From the NCBI GenBank assembly GCA_937907305.1, contig CALERQ010000020.1, positions 1-14,452 on the forward strand: 14,452 bases of DNA, read 5' to 3'. Each line of letters begins with the position of its first letter. Within the stretch, counting starts at the first letter, position 1. Below, one piece after another: positions 6,429-12,442 of the stretch. The notes under the pieces were generated by a model. The model searched no databases. It was not told the DNA's origin and saw nothing but the letters and a program-made list of their open reading frames with translations. The translations under genes and the position numbers were made by a program. This stretch comes from an uncultured Clostridia bacterium. GTDB lineage: Bacteria > Bacillota > Clostridia > Oscillospirales > Ruminococcaceae.

Positions 6429-9400
6429 ATGAAGATCACTATTCTTGCCGTCGGCAGCGAAGCGCAGTATCAGCCCACCTTTGATACCGCCTACCAGTAT
6501 CTTAAAAAAGAAACCGCCGCCTTTTCGGCGGAGCTTTCCTATGCCATCTGCCGCCCGGATGCCGCCGAGCTGTTTACGGCCCTGCGCGGCGCCATGGGCC
6601 AAAGCGAAGCGGTCGTACTGCTGCTTTCGCCGGAGCCTGCCGCCGTTTCCACAGCGCTGCGGGTAATCTGCGGCGGGCTGGAGCGCACCGCCCAAACCGA
6701 TGCCGCCCTGCAAAAGCAGCTGGAGGCCCGCGCCGCCCGCATGGGCCTTACCCTGGGGTACGAGCAGCTGGCGGATTTCGCCTCCTGTCCCACCGGGGCC
6801 ACCCCGCTGCCCAATGCGCAGGGTCTGGTGCAGGGCTATGCCATCGCCGCGCGCCGGCAGCTGCTAATGGCGCTGCCCGCCCTGCCGGGAGAGCTTTCCG
6901 CCCTTTATCCCTCCGCGGTGCGTCCCCTGCTGGGCAAGCTGGCGGGACTCGCGGTCAGCTACGCCACCGTGCGGGTGCTGGAGCTGGACCAGTTCTCGGT
7001 CCCGCAGGAGATCACCCGCCTGAGCCAGAATCCCCACCTCAAGCTCACCTCCCGCCATCAGTGCGGTGATTATACCATCTTTGTGGAGGCCGCCGGCGCC
7101 ACCCAGCAGGAGGCCGAGGAATATCTGCAGCGGGCCATTACCCACATGCAGCAGACCTTCGGCATCTACCTGTACTGCATCGGGGATCGTCCCCTCCCCC
7201 AGATCGCCGTGGACGGCATGACCCGCCATGGGCTCACCCTTTCCACCGCGGAATGGGGCACCGGCGACCTGCTGCGGGAACAGCTCTCCGCCGTCATCGG
7301 CGCGGGCAGCTGCTACCGTGCCTCCTACAATGACACCCACATCGGCACCGAGCTGGAGCTCCCCCGCCGGGTGCTGCAGGACCCCGCCGAAAACGCCGCG
7401 CTCATCGCCGGGCTGCTGGCCCAGCAGAGCCGCCGCGCCGGGCACACCGCCCTGGGGCTGGGCCTTTACTGCCAGCCGGAAAGCGGCCAGCTGCATGTGG
7501 CCCTGGCCGATAAAAACCGCATCTGGAACCGCCGGCTCTCGGTCACCGAGCTCCGCCGGGAGGACACCCCGCAGATCGCCGTATGGCAGGCTCTGAATGT
7601 CCTGCGGCTGTATACCGCGCAGTATCCCAAGCAGCTCCCCGGCGGCATAGAGCCCGCCGAGCTGGATAAGCGTGCCGGGATCGGCTCGCTCTTTGCCCGC
7701 CCCGCGGCCAAAGCCCCCAAATCCCCCGCAAATACTTCCGGAAAGGAACCGAAAGCCTCTATGGAAAAGAAAATCCGCACCAAAGCCCGCACCGCCGCGG
7801 CCGAACCCGCCGCCGAAGCCGTAAAGGGCACCAACCTCATCCAGCGCATCAAGATGAGGTCCATCACCAAGAATGATAAGATCCGCATCATTCTGCTGGC
7901 GGTCTGCATCATCGTGTTCCTGGCCTCCGGCATCTATATCATCAATAACAAGCTCCAGTCCATCAAGAACAAGAACCTTTCCGATGAGCTGGCCAGCCTG
8001 TACGATCCCGACGGCACCACCGATATCTCGGTGGATGGCTACCCCAAGGATTACATCCACGGCTTTGAGGCGCTGTACCAGCGCAACCCCGATATCGCCG
8101 GCTGGGTCAAGATCCCGGATACCAAGCTGGACTACGCCGTGGTGCAGGCCGAGGATAACGATAAATACCACCGGGCGGATATCGACGGCAAGTACAATGA
8201 CTGGGGCATCCCCTATGTCGATTTCCGTGTCGATCAATCCAAGCCATCCTACAATACCGTCATTTACGGCCACAATATGGGCGATGGCACCATGTTCGGC
8301 TACCTGCAGGCCTACAAAAAGCTCAGCTACTACCAGCAGCACCCGCTCATCAGCTACAACAGCGTCTACCGCAAGGATATGTATAAGATCTTTGCCGTGG
8401 TGGTGTGCAAGGCCGATGACCCCGATTTCGATTATCACAATTTCATCGACAGCGATGATGACGCCGCCAAGAACGAGTACATCGAAAAGATCATGGAGCG
8501 CTCCATCATCAAGACCACCGTGGATGTGAAGGCCAGCGACCGCCTGCTCACCCTTTCCACCTGCGATTACACCTTCCGTGACCCCGATACCAATAAGCTC
8601 ATCGCCCGCCTGGTCATCTTTTCCCGCGCGGTGCGGGATGGCGAAAGCGAGACCGTCAATGTGAATGCCGCCTCCCTGAATCCCAACCCGCTGATGCCCA
8701 AGCAGTGGTACGAGTACATCAAGAAGCAGCAGGAAAAGAAGGCTGCCGAGGAGCTGGAGAAGGAGCAGAAGGCCTACATCGAGCTGTGGCTCACCGAAGA
8801 GGAGATCGCCGCGGCCTCCAATATGACCACCGCCGAGCTTTACGAGAAAGCCCAGGAGCGCGCGGCCCAGGCCGAACGCTGCATGACAGCCGAGGAGCTG
8901 GCCGAAGGCCTTACCCCCAAGCAGATCAAGGAACGCATCGAGTACCGTCAGAAGCTCTTCGCCATGCTGCTGACCCAGGATGAGACCGACGGCAACACCG
9001 CCAGTAAAAAGCTCGCCCTCTGCCAGGAGCGTCTGGATATCCTGCAGCAGGAAGTGACCATCAATGGTGAAAAGAAACCGCTGTTCGATGATAACACCCT
9101 CTTTGCCAGCAAGTGGAGCCAGCTGCAGAGCCGCTACGAGCTGCTTGCCAAGCAGAAGGACTGGAAGACCTACCTTTCCATCGCCGATGTTCAGAATCTG
9201 AATATCTCCGGCGATACCCTGAAGAACACCCTGACCGCCAACCAGCAGAAGGCCCAGAAGTACCTCACCCCCGAGCAGATCGGCCAGTACAATAACTGGA
9301 ATGATCTTTCCGCCGCCATTGCCAAGGCCGAGGCCACCCGCAAGGCGCTGGAGGCCGAGGGCCTGAAGGCCGGCCTGACCCAGGCGGAGATGGATAAGAT

Positions 9401-10253
9401 GAGTATTTCCGAGCTGCAAAAGGCTGTGGATAAGGCCAAGAACAAGGCCGAGATCGATAAGACCATCGAGGCCATCAAGGTGCTCAATCCCAATGCCACC
9501 GGCTCCAACGGCGCGGCCCTTACCGATATGACCCTGGATGACCTCAAGGCGCTGCTCTCTGCCCTCCAGCAGGAGCGCGCCACCCTGGAGGCTTCCGCCA
9601 AGGCCGCCGGCATGACCGCCGATGAGATCAAGAAGTACCCCAGCAATTCGGCGCTCCAGCAGGCCATCAATGAGAAGCAGAAGGCCCAGCGCGATGCCCT
9701 TATCAAGGAGATCCTCGCGATGGAGGGCCACCCCTCTGAAAGTGAGCTGCAGGGCAAGACCCTCGATGAGCTGAAGGCCATTAAGGCCCAGCTCACCGAG
9801 CAGGCCGCCCAACGCACAGCGCTCATCAATGATATCAAGGCACTGGCCGCCGAACTGGGCGAGAGCGTGGATGATGCCACCCTGAAAGGCATGACCTACG
9901 ATCAGCTCGTTGCCAAGAAGCAGGAGCTGCAAAACAAGAAGACCGAAAATGACAATAAGAAGCTGGAAGAACAGCGTCAGGCCAATCTCGCCGCGATCGC
10001 CAAACTTGATCCCGATGCCGCCGCCGACCTGAAGGACGCCGATGCCAATACCGTCAGCGCCAAGCTGAACCTGGTAAACAGCACCCGTTCCTCTTTGGAG
10101 GCCACCGCTTCCGGTCTCGGTATCAATGCAGCCGATTATCCCACCAATGCCGCACTGGAACAGGCCATTAAGGATAAACAGGCCCAGCAGTCCTCCTCCG
10201 GCACCGATACCCCCAATCCCGCTTCCGAATCCGGCGAAACCCAGACCCCCTGA
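6429..10253 (+). CDS. CinA-like / class B sortase fusion with repetitive helical tail
   Basis: A 1274-residue protein in one open frame, ATG after AGGAGGGG (6410-6417). Residues 1-165 resemble the CinA MoCF domain (MKITILAVGSE; PTGATPLPNAQG at 121-132; ALPALPGEL at 148-156, like the family's LPGPPSE). About 178-260 resembles the CinA middle domain, and 262-400 CinA-C, but expected TGGLGPT and AESCTGG motifs read LLSPEPA and AEWGTGD, so enzymatic activity is unlikely. A basic, Pro/Ala-rich linker precedes a membrane helix at about 485-506. A class B sortase domain follows (about 535-735): His615 in IYGHNMG, Cys712 in TLSTCDY, Arg727 in ARLVIF, with catalytic triad intact. The tail (about 740-1274) is charged and helical, with 40-residue repeats and a Ser/Thr/Pro-rich end. 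Positive-inside bias suggests a cytoplasmic N-terminus and external sortase. No sortase substrate is seen nearby. Confidence 0.85.
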   Translation: MKITILAVGSEAQYQPTFDTAYQYLKKETAAFSAELSYAICRPDAAELFTALRGAMGQSEAVVLLLSPEPAAVSTALRVICGGLERTAQTDAALQKQLEARAARMGLTLGYEQLADFASCPTGATPLPNAQGLVQGYAIAARRQLLMALPALPGELSALYPSAVRPLLGKLAGLAVSYATVRVLELDQFSVPQEITRLSQNPHLKLTSRHQCGDYTIFVEAAGATQQEAEEYLQRAITHMQQTFGIYLYCIGDRPLPQIAVDGMTRHGLTLSTAEWGTGDLLREQLSAVIGAGSCYRASYNDTHIGTELELPRRVLQDPAENAALIAGLLAQQSRRAGHTALGLGLYCQPESGQLHVALADKNRIWNRRLSVTELRREDTPQIAVWQALNVLRLYTAQYPKQLPGGIEPAELDKRAGIGSLFARPAAKAPKSPANTSGKEPKASMEKKIRTKARTAAAEPAAEAVKGTNLIQRIKMRSITKNDKIRIILLAVCIIVFLASGIYIINNKLQSIKNKNLSDELASLYDPDGTTDISVDGYPKDYIHGFEALYQRNPDIAGWVKIPDTKLDYAVVQAEDNDKYHRADIDGKYNDWGIPYVDFRVDQSKPSYNTVIYGHNMGDGTMFGYLQAYKKLSYYQQHPLISYNSVYRKDMYKIFAVVVCKADDPDFDYHNFIDSDDDAAKNEYIEKIMERSIIKTTVDVKASDRLLTLSTCDYTFRDPDTNKLIARLVIFSRAVRDGESETVNVNAASLNPNPLMPKQWYEYIKKQQEKKAAEELEKEQKAYIELWLTEEEIAAASNMTTAELYEKAQERAAQAERCMTAEELAEGLTPKQIKERIEYRQKLFAMLLTQDETDGNTASKKLALCQERLDILQQEVTINGEKKPLFDDNTLFASKWSQLQSRYELLAKQKDWKTYLSIADVQNLNISGDTLKNTLTANQQKAQKYLTPEQIGQYNNWNDLSAAIAKAEATRKALEAEGLKAGLTQAEMDKMSISELQKAVDKAKNKAEIDKTIEAIKVLNPNATGSNGAALTDMTLDDLKALLSALQQERATLEASAKAAGMTADEIKKYPSNSALQQAINEKQKAQRDALIKEILAMEGHPSESELQGKTLDELKAIKAQLTEQAAQRTALINDIKALAAELGESVDDATLKGMTYDQLVAKKQELQNKKTENDNKKLEEQRQANLAAIAKLDPDAAADLKDADANTVSAKLNLVNSTRSSLEATASGLGINAADYPTNAALEQAIKDKQAQQSSSGTDTPNPASESGETQTP
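9339..10208 (+). repeat. Tandem protein repeats of about 40 residues in the sortase tail
   Basis: Residues 971-1260 divide into units of roughly 40. Type A units (about 1011, 1091, 1131) start with an IKxL helix and end in MTLDDLKALLSAL, KTLDELKAIKAQL or MTYDQLVAKKQEL. Type B units (about 971, 1051, 1221) run LEA..GLTQAEM...ISELQKAV, LEA..GMTADEIKKYPSNSALQQAI and LEA..GINAADYPTNAALEQAI. A weaker A-like unit lies at 1185-1220, and weaker B-like units earlier (782-818, 935-973). The pattern recalls short helix-turn-helix modules of SAP or Rho-N type, but no family is assigned. Confidence 0.7.
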
Positions 10254-10337
10254 AGCAGCATCCCACCGGGCGCTCCCACCGCATAACGGGAGGTGAAAGG
10301 GCCATAATGGCACCTGTTCCCATATACATAGCCTCAC

Positions 10338-10371
10338 CCCCCGACCGGGCTTTCCGGCCGGGGGCTTTTTT
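10338..10371 (+). terminator. Intrinsic terminator of the sortase fusion gene
   Basis: Stem CCCCCGACCGG (10338-10348) and CCGGCCGGGGG (10354-10364), one mismatch, loop GCTTT, then C and TTTTTT (10366-10371). It lies 85 bases after the stop codon. Confidence 0.88.
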
Positions 10372-10400
10372 ATCCTCGCCGATCTGTGCAGGGCGCAGAG

Positions 10401-10488
10401 CCGGGCCGCAGGCCGCCCGCCCTATTCGGGCGGGCAAACGGACCTCCGGTCCGTTTCGGCGGCTCCGCCGCCGGGCCTGCGGCCCCGG
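10401..10488. repeat. Three-hairpin compound palindrome, element 4
   Basis: Outer arms CCGGGCCGCAGGCC (10401-10414) and GGCCTGCGGCCCCGG (10474-10488) pair with one bulge. Inner hairpins: 10415-10435 (GCCCGCCC/GGGCGGGC, loop TATTC), 10436-10456 (AAACGGACC/GGTCCGTTT, loop TCC) and 10458-10472 (GGCGGC/GCCGCC, loop TCC). The outer arms resemble element 1 (both contain GGGCCGCAGG and GGGCCTGCGGCCC), while the inner stems differ. It lies between two converging terminators, and no gene is visible in 10254-10554. Confidence 0.8.
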
Positions 10489-10508
10489 ACCAGCCCCTGC
10501 CCCGCACT

Positions 10509-10532
10509 AAAAAAGAGCCCCCGCAGGGGCCC
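10509..10532 (-). terminator. Intrinsic terminator of the rpoD-rrf2 transcript
   Basis: On the minus strand GGGCCCC (10532-10526) pairs with GGGGCTC (10521-10515, one wobble) around a 4-base loop and is followed by TTTTTT (10514-10509). It lies about 22 bases after the rrf2 stop. A TTTCTTTT tract on the other side (10533-10540) could make it bidirectional. Confidence 0.88.
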
Positions 10533-10554
10533 TTTCTTTTATGTTATTGTCCGC

Positions 10555-10968
10555 TTACGGCTCGTCCAGCAGGTCGCCGAACTTGATGCCCTCCAGCTTC
10601 TCGCGCACCAGCTCGGAAATATCCGCGTAGATGCGGCTGAATTTGCACACCATGCAGGCCTGCCGGTTGCGGTTGCAGGTGTAGTCGTCCTCATTCAGGC
10701 ACCGGCTGATGGCATACGGGCCCTCCACCTGCTCTATCACCTCGTACAGCGAGATCTCCTTCGGGTCCTTGGCCAGCTCGTAGCCGCCGCCGGCCCCTTT
10801 GTAGCTTCTCACCAGCTCGCCCGCCACCAGCTTCCGCAGAATCTTCAGCGAAAACCGCAGCGTCACGCCGGTCTGCTCGGCGATGGCCGCCGCTTCCATC
10901 CGCCCGCCGTTCTGCGCCAGGCAGTATACGATCCGAACCGCGTAATCGGATTCCAGCGTAATATGCAC
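10555..10968 (-). CDS. Rrf2 family transcriptional regulator with four-cysteine cluster
   Basis: A 137-residue winged-helix regulator of the Rrf2 family (IscR, NsrR, CymR). The N-terminus ITLESDYAVRIVYCLAQ, the recognition region with SLKILRKLV (40-48) and the wing KGAGGGYELAK (57-67) are typical. Near the dimerisation helix lie Cys90, Cys98, Cys105 and Cys108 (spacing C-x7-C-x6-C-x2-C). The first three stand roughly where IscR and NsrR bind an Fe-S cluster, so cluster binding is plausible but unproven; CymR-type members lack these cysteines. The start is GTG at 10968 with GGGGAGGGAG before it, in the 14-base gap after rpoD, so the two genes are probably cotranscribed and share the terminator at 10509-10532. 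Target genes are unknown; the cysteine desulfurase operon 5.5 kb away is one candidate. Confidence 0.9.
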   Translation of the reverse strand: MHITLESDYAVRIVYCLAQNGGRMEAAAIAEQTGVTLRFSLKILRKLVAGELVRSYKGAGGGYELAKDPKEISLYEVIEQVEGPYAISRCLNEDDYTCNRNRQACMVCKFSRIYADISELVREKLEGIKFGDLLDEP

Positions 10969-10982
10969 CGTTCTCCCTCCCC

Positions 10983-12056
10983 TTATTCCAGGAAATCCTT
11001 GAGCTTTTTGCTGCGGCTGGGGTGACGCAGCTTGCGCAGGGCCTTGGCCTCTATCTGCCGGATGCGTTCCCTGGTCACATTAAATTCCTTGCCCACTTCC
11101 TCCAGCGTGCGGCTGCGGCCGTCCTCCAGGCCAAAGCGCAGGCGCAGCACCTTCTCCTCACGCGGGGTCAGGGTGGAAAGCACCTCGGCCAGCTGTTCCT
11201 TCAGCATGGTGTGGCTGGCCACATCGCTGGGGGCGGGGGCGTCCTCATCGGGGATGAAATCCCCCAGGTGGCTGTCCTCCTCCTCACCGATAGGCGTTTC
11301 GAGGGAAACCGGCTCCTGCGCCACCCGCATGATCTCCCGGACCTTCTCCACCGGCATCTCCAGCTTTTCAGCGATCTGCTCATTGGTGGGCTCGTGACCG
11401 TTTTCGTGCAGCAGCTGGCTGTTCACCTTTTTCACCTTGTTGATGGTCTCCACCATATGCACCGGGATGCGGATGGTACGGGCCTGATCGGCAATGGCGC
11501 GGGTAATGGCCTGCCGGATCCACCATGTGGCGTAGGTGGAAAACTTAAAGCCCTTGGTGTGGTCGAATTTTTCCACCGCCTTGATAAGACCCAGGTTGCC
11601 CTCCTGGATGAGATCCAGGAACTGCATGCCGCGGCCCACATACCGCTTGGCAATGGACACCACCAGGCGCAGGTTGGCCTCAGAAAGGCGCTTCTTGGCG
11701 GCCACATCGCCCTCCGACATCCGAATGGCCAGCTCGACCTCCTCCTCGGCGGAAAGCAGCGGCACCCGGCCGATCTCCTTGAGGTACACCTTTACCGGGT
11801 CATCGATGCTGATGCCGTCGGCGCTCAGCACGCTCTCCAGCTCCTCATTGCTGGCCGGGGCTATGCTCTCGCCGCCGTCGTCCTCCACTATCTCGATATT
11901 GTACGCCTCGAAGGTATCGTACAGCTTGTCCACCTGTTCCACATCGTAGTCCAGCTCCTCCAGCGCGTCGCTGATCTCCTTGGTGGTCAGGCGGCCCTTC
12001 TGCTTGCCGCTTTCCAGCAGTTCCTTGAGTACCTGTTTTTTATCCTGTGTCGCCAT
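10983..12056 (-). CDS. rpoD: RNA polymerase primary sigma factor RpoD (SigA)
   Basis: A 357-residue housekeeping sigma factor. Region 1.1-like residues are at about 10-60 (GRLTTKEISDALEEL), region 1.2 at about 86-118 (DPVKVYLKEIGRVPLLS), and region 2 at 123-195, with FLDLIQEGNLGLIKAVEKFD (146-165) for core binding and FSTYATWWIRQAITRAI (172-188) for -10 recognition. Region 3 spans about 202-280 and region 4 about 287-350, with EVGKEFNVTRERIRQIEAKA as the -35-binding helix-turn-helix. Length is close to B. subtilis SigA (about 371). The ATG at 12056 is chosen because AAGGAGG precedes it by 8 bases and the protein starts as the family does; the frame stays open to 12560 only because the spacer is GC-rich. 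It follows dnaG, the classical arrangement. Confidence 0.98.
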   Translation of the reverse strand: MATQDKKQVLKELLESGKQKGRLTTKEISDALEELDYDVEQVDKLYDTFEAYNIEIVEDDGGESIAPASNEELESVLSADGISIDDPVKVYLKEIGRVPLLSAEEEVELAIRMSEGDVAAKKRLSEANLRLVVSIAKRYVGRGMQFLDLIQEGNLGLIKAVEKFDHTKGFKFSTYATWWIRQAITRAIADQARTIRIPVHMVETINKVKKVNSQLLHENGHEPTNEQIAEKLEMPVEKVREIMRVAQEPVSLETPIGEEEDSHLGDFIPDEDAPAPSDVASHTMLKEQLAEVLSTLTPREEKVLRLRFGLEDGRSRTLEEVGKEFNVTRERIRQIEAKALRKLRHPSRSKKLKDFLE

Positions 12057-12442
12057 CTGTTGCTCCTCCTTATGGGGAAAGCTCCCCTTCGTTACTGATC
12101 CTGGTTGGTCTGCGCGGGGCCTGGTGCGTCCCCGCCCGTCGTCGCGGGCCGCGCTTCCTATCGGGCCGCTATTCCTGCGGAATAGACGACCCCTCATCGC
12201 TCCACCGCTCCTTCTCCCCCAGCAGGCCCATGGCCCGTTGGGGATTTTCACACCGGCTCCGCCGGGACCGGGCGGCTTCGCCGCCTTGCCTGCCTGCGGC
12301 GGACTGCCCTGCGGGCCGTCCCATCCGCAAACTATCCCGCCGCCAGCGCCGCAAATTCGCGTTCTGCGGGCTTTTTCCTTCCCGGCGATGTGATCACCCC
12401 GGAAAAGCGCCGTCTCCTTGTTCTGCGCCATTTTTGGTGCTT
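12057..12442. other. Long dnaG-rpoD spacer, no gene supported
   Basis: These 386 bases separate dnaG from rpoD. They contain a degenerate hairpin cluster (12253-12316) and the rpoD ribosome site (AAGGAGG on the minus strand at about 12065-12071). I could not identify a convincing promoter. The minus-strand frame running into rpoD has an ATG at about 12431 but no ribosome site, and the translation is Gly/Arg/Pro-rich filler. Confidence 0.6.
12253..12316. repeat. Degenerate hairpin cluster, element 5
   Basis: Three short hairpins with three-base loops: CCGGC-TCC-GCCGG (12253-12265), GGCGGC-TTC-GCCGCC (12271-12285) and GCCC-TGC-GGGC (12306-12316). Stems are shorter than in elements 1, 2 and 4, and no outer arms are evident, suggesting an eroded member of the same class. 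Confidence 0.5.

Noticed and set aside
6429..7628. Functional CinA nicotinamide-nucleotide amidase
   Set aside because: The expected nucleophile motif AESCTGG is AEWGTGD and the MoCF signature is lost; only the fold-level resemblance is kept.
6864..10337. Open frame of 1157 codons on the minus strand, antisense to the sortase fusion gene
   Set aside because: Its translation is Gly/Leu/Ile-rich with no domain logic; it is the mirror of a GC-rich, stop-poor gene with clear motifs on the plus strand.
10307..10510. Short open frame preceded by GGGAGG after the sortase fusion gene
   Set aside because: It runs straight through the terminator and the compound palindrome; Pro/Arg-rich composition without conservation cues.
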